Positions 41,386 through 48,642 of a stretch of 48,642 bases of DNA are shown here, piece after piece. Numbering within the stretch: position 1 is the first letter of the stretch; each line of letters opens with the position of its first letter. Below the pieces are notes generated by a model, which saw only the letters and a program-made list of their open reading frames with translations, did no database searches and was not told the DNA's origin. Source of the stretch: an uncultured Prevotellaceae bacterium (lineage in GTDB: Bacteria; Bacteroidota; Bacteroidia; Bacteroidales; Bacteroidaceae); NCBI GenBank assembly GCA_946540735.1, contig CAMNIN010000024.1, forward strand, positions 1 through 48,642, in the 5' to 3' direction. A program made the position numbers and the translations under genes.

Positions 41386-42327
41386 CTATTTTGACTTGAC
41401 TTGTTCAACCATGTACCCAGCATTGCGCAACAGATGAATGATGCCCTCATCTCCAAGTAAATGGCCTGCGCCGAAAACAAACATTGTAGGAGCTTTTTTC
41501 ATCGCCGACTGCATTTTGGGCAGCCATTTCCCGTTGCGGACTTTGAACATAAAGGGATCGGATCTGGTTTTGGCTTGCCACATATCCATCATGGAGAAAC
41601 TCTTGAAGTCGGCCAGACACCAATAGAGCGTAGATTGCTTCAAAGCCTCGATTTCTTTGGCAGCCAATTCCATCTTCTGGTCGTAGTTGCCGACTAAGTC
41701 TATCAGCGAATCCAACTGTTCCTCAATGCTTTGCGACCTAAATCCTTGTAGCTTTATCCGGTCCTCCAAATCATCAAGTTCACCTATCTCCTTGCCATGT
41801 AGCTTGGCACGAATGATACATGTCTCGTCAATCAGAGCACTTCTGCTATTCGATCTCGGACCATGTTTTCTATTGGCTTCAGCCATAATCTTGTTGCCGA
41901 TTAAATAGGTGAATACGATAGGCTGGAAATTCCACAGCCACGTCATCCTTTGGTCTGACAATTTATGACCGAAAACCTCTTTCACTCTGACATCCAGTAG
42001 TTCGATTTGTTCTTTACTCAACAAGTCCAGGATGGACTTTCCGTCAGACAGGGTTAAACTTCTTTTTGTCTGCTCAATGGCATTGTGCAGTTTTTTCATC
42101 CTCTGCCGGTCGGTGACGTCTAATTCCGTGAAGAACTGCCCACATTGCGATTCCGCATCCGTGTACTCTGGCGTATAGTCAAGCACGGAGCCATGCAATG
42201 TGTGAATGGTGCCGAGCATGTACGAAGGCTTCTCCAATTCATTGCCACTGATGCGGAAGAGAAACTGAGCATTCGCTGTGAATGTAGCAAAGATGAGGAA
42301 TAGGGTGATGAGGATTATCTTTTTCAT
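41386..42327 (-). CDS. TraB/GumN-family protein
   Basis: A 313-residue exported protein: signal peptide 1-20 (FLIFATFTANA), then YMLGTIHTLHG (about 36-46) and a late FGAGHLLGDEGIIHLL, the paired histidine motifs of the TraB/GumN (TIKI-like) metalloprotease-related family. Cleavage of unknown periplasmic substrates is possible. It overlaps the upstream fragment by 4 bp. Whether it came with mobile elements or is native is unclear. Confidence 0.82.
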   Translation of the reverse strand: MKKIILITLFLIFATFTANAQFLFRISGNELEKPSYMLGTIHTLHGSVLDYTPEYTDAESQCGQFFTELDVTDRQRMKKLHNAIEQTKRSLTLSDGKSILDLLSKEQIELLDVRVKEVFGHKLSDQRMTWLWNFQPIVFTYLIGNKIMAEANRKHGPRSNSRSALIDETCIIRAKLHGKEIGELDDLEDRIKLQGFRSQSIEEQLDSLIDLVGNYDQKMELAAKEIEALKQSTLYWCLADFKSFSMMDMWQAKTRSDPFMFKVRNGKWLPKMQSAMKKAPTMFVFGAGHLLGDEGIIHLLRNAGYMVEQVKSK

Positions 42328-42682
42328 CTCAAGTATCTGGCCATATGCAATAGCATCGGAACTTTTTTAATCATGATTACGTCAAAACTTACTGATTTCA
42401 GCCATGAACGACGGTCGTCGGCGATGTCGGGGCGCGCTATCATTTCGTCAAGCATACGCAGCTGTGCATCGTCGGACTGCGAGGCTGCAGAAGCCTCTTT
42501 CAGCAATTGGTTCATGTCGCAGTAGCCGAAGTTCCAGATTTCTGAATTCACCATCCCCTTCAGCTTGCCAATCACTTCGTCTTTCTCTTCCTGTGGCACG
42601 CTTTCGCTGCCGATACTTTCCACCAGCAGCTTTATGTGAAAAATCTTTTATCAAGCTATTTTCTGATATTGAGTGCACCATT
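42324..42682 (-). pseudogene. Probable frameshifted gene upstream of the gumN-like gene
   Basis: A frame with a plausible C-terminal half (SEIWNFGYCDMNQLLKEAS onward) runs from about 42650 to 42324 but has no ATG. A promoter (TATCTTTG on the minus strand, about 42690-42697) and an ATG at 42682 lie in a different frame that leaves after about 20 codons. A single-base indel near 42615-42650 would join them. GTG at 42623 as true start is the alternative. The family is unknown; a stop-start overlap couples it to the gumN-like gene. Confidence 0.5.
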
Positions 42683-42699
42683 ATGATGCAAAGATACAA

Positions 42700-43005
42700 A
42701 ATACCTTTGAATCAAGGAACTTTTTCGCTTTTTCTTGTTGACAATCTTCCTGCAATCATCAGACATTTAGGATGAAATCTGAGCAAACTGTTGCTGGTTT
42801 TTCCATACACAGCCCTTTATAGGACGAACTAAACTGTTGACAGCCCCATAAATGATGCTGGTGATTTCTACAAAACACTCAACTCCAACGAAAAAGGATT
42901 ACGAGAGCCATCCTCATGATCCACTTGAACGAATGACTTCAAACTTGTTCGGATCTACTATATGTGCCAAATTAGTAAAGAAGAACAAAAAAGTTCCTCT
43001 TTTAT
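42700..43005. other. Non-coding stretch
   Basis: About 300 bp without a convincing gene. Short frames are interrupted and lack start signals; some read like protein remnants. The zone lies between element relics and a toxin-antitoxin pair and may be decayed mobile DNA. Confidence 0.4.
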
Positions 43006-43036
43006 TTTGTGATCAGAAACATTTTCGTTATCTTTG
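43006..43036 (+). promoter_or_regulatory. higBA promoter
   Basis: TTTG (43006-43009) and TATCTTTG (43029-43036) are 19 bp apart, 17 bp before the higB ATG, so the leader is only a few bases long. Confidence 0.75.
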
Positions 43037-43053
43037 CGACAAAGAAGTACGTC

Positions 43054-43350
43054 ATGAGAGTTATATCCTTTGCAGCGATACGCGATTTTATTGCCGTGCA
43101 TGCAGATGCAGAGCAGCCTTTGAAGGACTGGTACAAAGCTGTATCCAAAGCTTACTGGCGCAATTTTGCGGACATCAAGCAAACCTTCAACACAGTGGAC
43201 TATGTGGGCAACGACCGATATGTGTTCGACATAAAGGGTAATAACTATCGGATAGTAGCTATCGTTCTGTTTATAAATCAGAAGGTGTACATCCGATTCG
43301 TGGGTACACATGAGGAGTATGAAAGGATTAAGGACATCAAACACATATAG
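43054..43350 (+). CDS. higB: HigB-family toxin (RelE superfamily mRNA interferase)
   Basis: A 98-residue protein. VDYVGNDRYVFDIKGNNYRIVA (about 47-68, in two parts) and the final YIRFVGTHEEYERI are hallmarks of HigB toxins, which cut mRNA on the ribosome. The ATG at 43054 lies right after the promoter; a longer frame begins before it. The toxin precedes the antitoxin by 2 bp, the reversed order usual for HigBA. Confidence 0.9.
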   Translation: MRVISFAAIRDFIAVHADAEQPLKDWYKAVSKAYWRNFADIKQTFNTVDYVGNDRYVFDIKGNNYRIVAIVLFINQKVYIRFVGTHEEYERIKDIKHI

Positions 43351-43352
43351 TT

Positions 43353-43739
43353 ATGGCAAGAATTAAGACAGAAGAACAGTACAGGGCTGCTTGTGACAGG
43401 ATCAACGAACTGCTGAAAGTCGTGAGCAACGAGACCCCTGCCAATGACAAGAACCTGCTGGAGCTTGACATGATTTCCGACCTCGTGGCAGACTACGAGG
43501 AGGAGCATTTCCCTATTGTCAGCAAGGAGGAGATGGAGCGTGAGCGGATGACGGTCAAGGAGCTCTTCGAGACGTGTCCCTTCCTGAACGTAACCGCCTT
43601 TGCTGAGTGGATAGGTATCAACCCCTCGCTGATGCGTAAGTATAAGGCAGGCATATCCGTTCCGCAGGGCAAGAACCGTGAGATTATCAGAAACGGGCTC
43701 TTGCACGTTGCTGGAAAACTGGAAAGCGTTAAGGTGTAA
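43353..43739 (+). CDS. higA: HigA-like antitoxin with exchanged HTH domain
   Basis: A 128-residue antitoxin. The N-terminal part (about 1-60) is helical and acidic and should bind HigB. The C-terminal part (about 76-120) is a helix-turn-helix nearly the same as that of the element's HicB: NPSLMRKYKAG and GKNRE are shared. HicB belongs to another toxin family, so one of the two has swapped its DNA-binding domain. Confidence 0.85.
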   Translation: MARIKTEEQYRAACDRINELLKVVSNETPANDKNLLELDMISDLVADYEEEHFPIVSKEEMERERMTVKELFETCPFLNVTAFAEWIGINPSLMRKYKAGISVPQGKNREIIRNGLLHVAGKLESVKV

Positions 43740-43831
43740 TTCTTCGTTTCACAAGTACACAACATAAACGCTTTTACTGTTGCCATAATAAGTTCATGTA
43801 ACTATTTTACGTATTGTTTTCGCCTTTTTCG

Positions 43832-43859
43832 GTTGTGCAAAAAAACAAATATGCACAAC
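43832..43859. repeat. 8-bp inverted repeat in the gap after higA
   Basis: GTTGTGCA (43832-43839) and TGCACAAC (43852-43859) are inverted around an A-rich loop. It lies between the converging higA and TlpA-like genes. It is a possible terminator for the leftward gene, but the T run is poor. Confidence 0.4.
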
Positions 43860-43994
43860 ATCTCCTTTACACTTGCGAACACGTGCGTGTATAGTTGTAC
43901 AATAAAAACAGGAAAAAAACTGTCCAGTTGTGTCTTGCAGAATTCTGAAAACAAACGTGCTCAGTTGTGCTTCAAGCCGACAAAGCGGACACAT

Positions 43995-45644
43995 TCAATT
44001 ACTATTCTGCCATTCCCTGATGTATTGGTCCACGACATCGCGTGTGACGACAGTGCCATCTTTGTCTACGGCAAGACTGAATGGAATTGCGTTGAACTGG
44101 AACTTTCCACACAGCAAGAGCCACTCTTCATGATTGAGGTAGATATGCTCACCCTTGATGTTGTTCTCCGCCATCCATTTTTCGGCATACTCCCGTGGAC
44201 TGCTTTTCTCGTCGCAGATGTAGAGAAAGCGTACGGGCAAGTCTTTCAGTTGTTCCACACGCTCGCGGTCGTCCAGCATACTGCGTCGGCAGGGGGCACA
44301 GCCCATGTCCCAGAAGTCAAGATAGAGAGCGTTGCCCTTGTAAGGCTCTATGATACGCTGGAAGGCGTCGTCGGCCTCGGATATAGTGGTTTCTGCCTCA
44401 GCCACATTCCCTTCTCTCTGCCTGACATACTGGCGGTAGCGGTCCACGGCGTGGTGGGCAACAATGGGATGGGTGATGAGCGGAACGATAGCGGCGAAAG
44501 CGGCAGCCACATGGTCGGGATTGGAGTGCTCATCAATGCGGCCTTCTCTGAAAACGTCTTGGCAGAGCACCATCTGCTGCATGAATCCGATGCGTTTCAA
44601 TCCATAGCGCGACACGATGGTCTCAGAGGCCTGGCGGTAGTAATCTGAAACAGAGAACAATGTGTCCTGCCGCATCTTGAGCATGCGGCGGTGCTGTTCG
44701 GCATCAAAGTCGTGAGGCAATACCATCTCTGTCTTGTAAGCCTCATCAATGGGACTGTCGTCATTGCGGGTTCCGAGTATCAGCTTGTTGCGCATCATGG
44801 AGATGTCTATCATGATGTACACCCCCACGTAACTGATGAGAAACGACGGGTCTTTCATTACCAGCAACATGGCAGGATTGTCGAGCAGCCACCGCTCGCG
44901 CCCTGCCAGAAAGTCGTAGTAACCGGCGAGGTCTGCGACTTTGAATTTATAGAACCCACCATCTGTCATGTTATAACGGTAGTTCTCCATGATGGCGCTG
45001 AGCAGTTCGCCCAGCAGACTGGCACCCATCACCTCCTTGATGTAGGCATTGGTTCCTGCGGGCAAGGGCAGGCGGTCGGCCTCCATGTCGGCTATGACGA
45101 TGTCCATCAGCTTCACCATGTCATTCTTCCACTTGGGAACGTCCTCCTTAGCCAGTCCGTTGATGAACAGCCGCCTGTCGCCGAAATAGTGTTTCTTCAC
45201 CTCAGGCCAGAGTCGGTTGATGTCGGCGCTCGTGCCGTGCCCGCCGAGGGTCACGCCCTCATAGTCGTCCTGCGCTGCGTCCTTGGTCACTTCCACCGTG
45301 TCGCCCACAGCCAGGAACACGTCAGCAATGTCCAGAGCCAGCACGCTCTGAGAATGAGGCAGGGCTATGCTTCCTTCAAACGTGCCATCCTCGTTCACGG
45401 GAATGGTGTGCATCTGTTCCTTGTCGGTAAACAGGTCGTAAGCTCGTACGGAGATGATGTTCCATTCGTCAGCGGGCTTGTTCAGTATGCGGCCTTTCAG
45501 TACGGCTGTGCCACAGTGGAACTGATACTCGTCAATCGCACTCGCCGTCACGCTGACGGAAGCGAGCAGGATGGTGAACACAACGATCATGGCGAAGTGA
45601 ATGCTGTCGTAGGCCAGCGTACTGTGGCTTGTCGTTTTATTCAT
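43995..45644 (-). CDS. TlpA-like thiol-disulfide oxidoreductase
   Basis: A 549-residue exported protein. A signal or anchor helix (about 15-37) is followed by about 400 residues without known motifs, the typical long domain of Bacteroidetes TlpA relatives. The C-terminal thioredoxin fold has CAPC at 449-452 and the cis-proline region AIPFSLAVDKDG. It would reduce or isomerise disulfides in the periplasm. The CAPC pair differs from the usual CPPC of cytochrome-maturation proteins. Confidence 0.85.
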   Translation of the reverse strand: MNKTTSHSTLAYDSIHFAMIVVFTILLASVSVTASAIDEYQFHCGTAVLKGRILNKPADEWNIISVRAYDLFTDKEQMHTIPVNEDGTFEGSIALPHSQSVLALDIADVFLAVGDTVEVTKDAAQDDYEGVTLGGHGTSADINRLWPEVKKHYFGDRRLFINGLAKEDVPKWKNDMVKLMDIVIADMEADRLPLPAGTNAYIKEVMGASLLGELLSAIMENYRYNMTDGGFYKFKVADLAGYYDFLAGRERWLLDNPAMLLVMKDPSFLISYVGVYIMIDISMMRNKLILGTRNDDSPIDEAYKTEMVLPHDFDAEQHRRMLKMRQDTLFSVSDYYRQASETIVSRYGLKRIGFMQQMVLCQDVFREGRIDEHSNPDHVAAAFAAIVPLITHPIVAHHAVDRYRQYVRQREGNVAEAETTISEADDAFQRIIEPYKGNALYLDFWDMGCAPCRRSMLDDRERVEQLKDLPVRFLYICDEKSSPREYAEKWMAENNIKGEHIYLNHEEWLLLCGKFQFNAIPFSLAVDKDGTVVTRDVVDQYIREWQNSN

Positions 45645-46128
45645 AATGTCTACTTTGATGTCACATTCTTCTGCAAAAGTACTGTATTTTTTGGAAAATC
45701 GCCATTGCTTTCTATTTATTTTTGGCGTGACATGATTCTATCCACCGTATCATCCGATATGGACCGCATCCGCCCTTCCCTCCTCCAAGAAGACGTACAA
45801 GGCAAAAGAGGAATCAGTTGGATTTACTTTCTCTCGCTCCACGAACAGTGACCGTTTGGTTCTGTCACGAAATGACATTTATTATCAGATGATTAGTATA
45901 TGCGAAAATAGAGTGAGATGCTTTTAATTTCTGCAAAGATTCCAAAAGTGCTATAACTGAAAAAAAAGCAAAAAATATGGTGAAGAATTTGACTTTACCC
46001 GTTCCAAAGTGTATAATATATAGACAAGGGAGCCGTATTATCCAGTGAGCGTAGGTAAAACGTGCTTTTGGTCTGCTGACATGCGACAGAAGTCGATGAC
46101 TATCAAATAGTGGGAAAAGATCCAACCA
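45645..46128. other. Intergenic region between the tlpA-like and sigma factor genes
   Basis: About 480 bp. The tlpA-like promoter box (TACTTTTG on the minus strand) is at 45674-45681. A 39-codon frame at 45730-45849 and an 86-codon minus frame at 45865-46125 exist but have no family or start signal. No strong promoter motif for the sigma factor gene was found; ECF operons are often self-regulated by a non-standard promoter. Confidence 0.5.
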
Positions 46129-46689
46129 ATGACAAGCGAAACAGAAAAACAGATACTGTCACGATGCAAAGATGACGACAAGACATCGTTCAGATGGGTG
46201 GTGCAAACCTATCAGAGACGAATGTTCTCGCTGGCCCTGAAGATGCTGGCCGACGAAGAGGAGGCAAAAGACATGGTGCAGGAAACGTTCATCCGCGTAT
46301 GGCAGCGACTCGATTCTTTCGATTTGCAGCGGTCTTTCTCCACTTGGATCTATACTATAGTCACCCGGCTCTGCCTCACCAGACTCAAGCAGAAAAAAAC
46401 CGTATGTCCGACCGTTGCTGACGAGCAGGTGCTCTACCGGTTTGCATCCGACACGGACAGCCATCATGCACTGGAGAACCATGAATGGGTATCCATAGTG
46501 AGGTTGATGGCCGAAGGACTGAGCAACAAGCAACGGCTTGTCTTCACGCTCTGCCATCTGGAGGGGCTGCCCTCTTCTGAGGTGGAACAGATAACAGGAA
46601 TGAATGAGCGGCAGGTGAAGAGCAACCTCTATGCAGCCCGCCAGACCATTCGCAAACGATTGAAAGGATTAGGATATGACGAAGATTGA
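46129..46689 (+). CDS. ECF-type RNA polymerase sigma factor
   Basis: A 186-residue sigma-70 family protein with region 2 (about 22-90: EEEAKDMVQETFIRVWQRLD, FSTWIYTIVTRLCLTRLK) and region 4 (about 125-180: LEGLPSSEVEQITGMNERQVKSNL). Regions 1 and 3 are lacking, so it is an extracytoplasmic-function sigma factor. It overlaps the next gene, a membrane protein, by 14 bp, the pattern of sigma/anti-sigma pairs. Confidence 0.93.
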   Translation: MTSETEKQILSRCKDDDKTSFRWVVQTYQRRMFSLALKMLADEEEAKDMVQETFIRVWQRLDSFDLQRSFSTWIYTIVTRLCLTRLKQKKTVCPTVADEQVLYRFASDTDSHHALENHEWVSIVRLMAEGLSNKQRLVFTLCHLEGLPSSEVEQITGMNERQVKSNLYAARQTIRKRLKGLGYDED

Positions 46690-47392
46690 CGACATTTTCG
46701 ACAGATTGCAAAAGGAGCAACCCATCATCGATATGCCCGATGAACTGACCGAACGCATCATGAACAGTTTGCCTGAGCGGAAGGCGGATACCACCGGCGG
46801 ACAGAAAGTAAAAAAAGCATGGCTCTATACCACCATCGGAGCCGTGGCTGCAAGCGTCGTGCTGCTACTGACGTTCCACCATTTCTCCACTGAAGAAGGC
46901 AAACGGCAACCACCGATGGTGGCTCAGCACACTGACGTCGACAGAGGCAAATTGTTGCCAACGTCCAATAAAATAGAGGAAATGCCTGCATCCCTGCCGG
47001 CATCTGTTGCCACTAAATCGGAAAAGCAAATAGCTCAAGGACAGACAAAGCGAGAGGCCAGACCTTGCCAACAAACCGCTCTGGCTCACGAAACCGTCGA
47101 AGCAAGCAAGCGAGCTAATTCTCCCACTGCTGCAAAGACGGTGAGGAAGGCAAGCAGGGAGATTCCTGACACCCTCGGAGATGACATCTGGAAACATAAG
47201 GATAATGTGATAAGAGCCATAAGGATGCTGGCCGGCTGTGAGGCAATCATAGCCCGGGAGCATCAGCAGGTGCGCAACGACATTATCAAGACCACTTTCT
47301 ACGCCACTCCGCAGACGTCCGACGCCGTACTTGTGACAAACGAAGCCGGCGACTATGAGGTGATGAAACTGACTACGATAACAGATTTATAA
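46676..47392 (+). CDS. Membrane protein, probable anti-sigma factor
   Basis: A 238-residue protein with a short cytosolic segment (1-47), one membrane helix (about 48-67) and a periplasmic part. There is no clear zinc-binding anti-sigma motif. The call rests on the 14-bp overlap with the ECF sigma gene and the topology, in which the N-terminal segment would hold the sigma factor. A Thr/Ala/Lys-rich linker (about 90-170) precedes a small C-terminal domain. Confidence 0.65.
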   Translation: MTKIDDIFDRLQKEQPIIDMPDELTERIMNSLPERKADTTGGQKVKKAWLYTTIGAVAASVVLLLTFHHFSTEEGKRQPPMVAQHTDVDRGKLLPTSNKIEEMPASLPASVATKSEKQIAQGQTKREARPCQQTALAHETVEASKRANSPTAAKTVRKASREIPDTLGDDIWKHKDNVIRAIRMLAGCEAIIAREHQQVRNDIIKTTFYATPQTSDAVLVTNEAGDYEVMKLTTITDL

Positions 47393-47412
47393 ACTATTAA
47401 TAATATGATAAT

Positions 47413-48441
47413 ATGAAGACCAAGAGCATCATTATCGCTGCTGCGGCACTGCTGACTTTCGCCCCTGATGCCTCAGCACAGAAGAAAATCAAAGAAGTAT
47501 TTGAGAATGTTGGCAAATACAGCGGTGTGTCGCAAGTCAGTGAGCAGAAGACCTCAGCCACAGACTCCACAGGCATTAATTGTGAGAGCAGAATCATTGT
47601 CCTAAAAGTGCAGTCCGAAGATTTTCACACGGTTATAGACAAGTTGCAGAATGCCTTCGAGAACGACAAGGGAAAAGCATCGATATCATACACTTACACA
47701 CGTAAGGTGGATGGCAATGCCCAGGGCGTAGGTTCCCGCCAGCAATGGAACGTATGGAGGGATGGAGCTGCACCTATACTCGTGGGTGCCATCAAAAACA
47801 GCAGTTTCTTCATTGCCAATTTCGACGATAAGAACCGTCCTGGATACCGCACGTTCTATGCTGCCGAGTGGAGCGACGCCGACAAATCCGACGCGGTTAT
47901 GATCAGACTCACATACGTCTATGGACGGAAGCCTGACCCCGTGACGAATAAACAGCCCGTCAGTTATTACGGTTCCGTGACATGGCCCGGCAATATCCCC
48001 GACAACTTGTTGGACGACCTGCGCAACTTTCCACAGACAGACATGCTCAGCGACAGCCTCTTCTCACAGCGATGGGAGCAAATCGGCCGGCAGCCCAATA
48101 TAGGAATGCCTATAGATATACCATTAAAAACCAACCCTAAGGAATGGATGACGCTGGCGATGAACCATGTGAAACATCTCTCTGCCAGCGACTGGCACCG
48201 GTTCTTCGGCATTCTGACGCAGAATATGATGGAACGTGCAAAAAAGGAGTCGGGAGAGGATTTGATAGTAGCTGCCGGACTGGTGCTCGACCTCTGCAAA
48301 AATGCCAGCCAGCTGGATGCCGAGGAGCGACGTATCAGTGCCAAACGCCTCACGGATGTCGCCGAGCACTATTTCAACGGCGACAAGCTCCAGTACGTTT
48401 ACGACCTGCTGATGCTCGGAGTCAAAATATTGAAAGAATAA
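47413..48441 (+). CDS. Secreted protein of unknown function
   Basis: A 342-residue protein with a clear signal peptide (1-22, ending PDASA-Q). The first mature residues are polar and repetitive; a central domain (about 55-190, with IIVLKVQSEDFHTVIDKLQ) and a helical C-terminal domain follow. I do not recognise a family. It starts 20 bp after the anti-sigma-like gene, so it is likely its co-expressed periplasmic partner or a target of the sigma factor. Confidence 0.7.
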   Translation: MKTKSIIIAAAALLTFAPDASAQKKIKEVFENVGKYSGVSQVSEQKTSATDSTGINCESRIIVLKVQSEDFHTVIDKLQNAFENDKGKASISYTYTRKVDGNAQGVGSRQQWNVWRDGAAPILVGAIKNSSFFIANFDDKNRPGYRTFYAAEWSDADKSDAVMIRLTYVYGRKPDPVTNKQPVSYYGSVTWPGNIPDNLLDDLRNFPQTDMLSDSLFSQRWEQIGRQPNIGMPIDIPLKTNPKEWMTLAMNHVKHLSASDWHRFFGILTQNMMERAKKESGEDLIVAAGLVLDLCKNASQLDAEERRISAKRLTDVAEHYFNGDKLQYVYDLLMLGVKILKE

Positions 48442-48487
48442 GCAAGTGCGCAATTAATCATTTAGTAGATTTATTAAACCCGGGGCT

Positions 48488-48519
48488 GCACAAAGGGCGT
48501 AGTGATACGCCCCTTGTGC
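48488..48519 (+). terminator. Hairpin after the sigma factor operon
   Basis: GCACAA-A-GGGCGTA (48488-48501), GTGA loop, TACGCCC-C-TTGTGC (48506-48519): 13 pairs with one mismatch. Only TTTG follows, so termination is likely but not certain. Confidence 0.7.
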
Positions 48520-48587
48520 TTTGAGATCATGTATCTTATCACCACATTTGGAATAATTTACCCTTTGTACGTAATTCTGTAACTACA

Positions 48588-48633
48588 CAGCACTCCACTT
48601 TCCCTTCTTATGACCATCGGGATTTGTCGTTGT
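48588..48633. repeat. 46-bp terminal inverted repeat, right copy
   Basis: Exact reverse complement of bases 1-46. Nine more bases follow it before the window ends. The adjacent 48520-48587 holds no gene. Confidence 0.9.
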
Positions 48634-48642
48634 TCATCGGGA

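Noticed and set aside
42852..43241. 129-codon frame overlapping higB
   Set aside because: Runs through the higB promoter and gene in another frame; cysteine-rich low-quality sequence without resemblance to a family.
44691..45851. 386-codon plus-strand frame
   Set aside because: Antisense to the TlpA-like gene, whose motifs (CAPC, signal peptide) are clear on the other strand.

Overview
The window looks like chromosome of a member of the Bacteroidales, most likely a Prevotellaceae relative. Three things point there. Promoters are of the TTTG-(19-20 bp)-TAnnTTTG type, starts mostly lack Shine-Dalgarno sequences, and the housekeeping content fits: an SDR-type threonine dehydrogenase with kbl, a PASTA/rluD/ddl operon, pta-ackA and folP-cdaA. 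Family names come from recognising motifs by eye; no database search was possible. The first 46 bases are the exact reverse complement of bases 48588-48633, so the sequence probably ends in a dispersed repeat at both sides.

Left flank (1-19160), ordinary genes. Threonine aldolase, kbl and tdh form a threonine-to-glycine cluster. A five-gene minus-strand operon follows (PASTA protein, RluD-like, Ddl, acyltransferase, lipoprotein), then rpmH and efp from divergent promoters, a glycosyltransferase-radC pair, a phosphoribosyltransferase-like gene, a SufT/MIP18-like gene, an LpxH-like phosphatase, pta-ackA, folP-cdaA and murF. An unannotated promoter-plus-hairpin unit at 13264-13420 may be a small transcript.

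Middle (19165-40931), an integrated element of about 21.7 kb in tRNA-Pro(CGG). It is bounded by a 26-bp att core, with a tyrosine integrase at the right end and candidate integrase arm sites near both ends. From left to right it carries: a class II glutamine amidotransferase plus a putative amidoligase (cargo); a divergent regulatory region with small Xre-type regulators; small early genes; a RepA-like ATPase, an iteron-bearing candidate origin and a CHC2 primase; a putative adenine methylase and a RusA-like resolvase; a putative tail chaperone and a 1443-aa tape measure protein; HicAB; an ASCH-like protein; a coupled PAPS-reductase-like/ParB-like/small-terminase-like operon; and a ribbon-helix-helix regulator with a four-site operator array. 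I see no large terminase, portal, capsid, protease, baseplate or lysis gene. Tight gene overlaps argue against random decay, so a phage satellite is my preferred reading and a deleted prophage the main alternative.

Right flank (40932-48642). The native tRNA terminator sits just outside attR, followed by a roughly 110-bp decayed copy of an internal segment of the element, small remnants, a TraB/GumN-like protein, a probable broken gene and a HigBA pair. The HigA antitoxin has nearly the same C-terminal HTH as the element's HicB. After that come a TlpA-like oxidoreductase and an ECF sigma/membrane anti-sigma-like/secreted protein operon.
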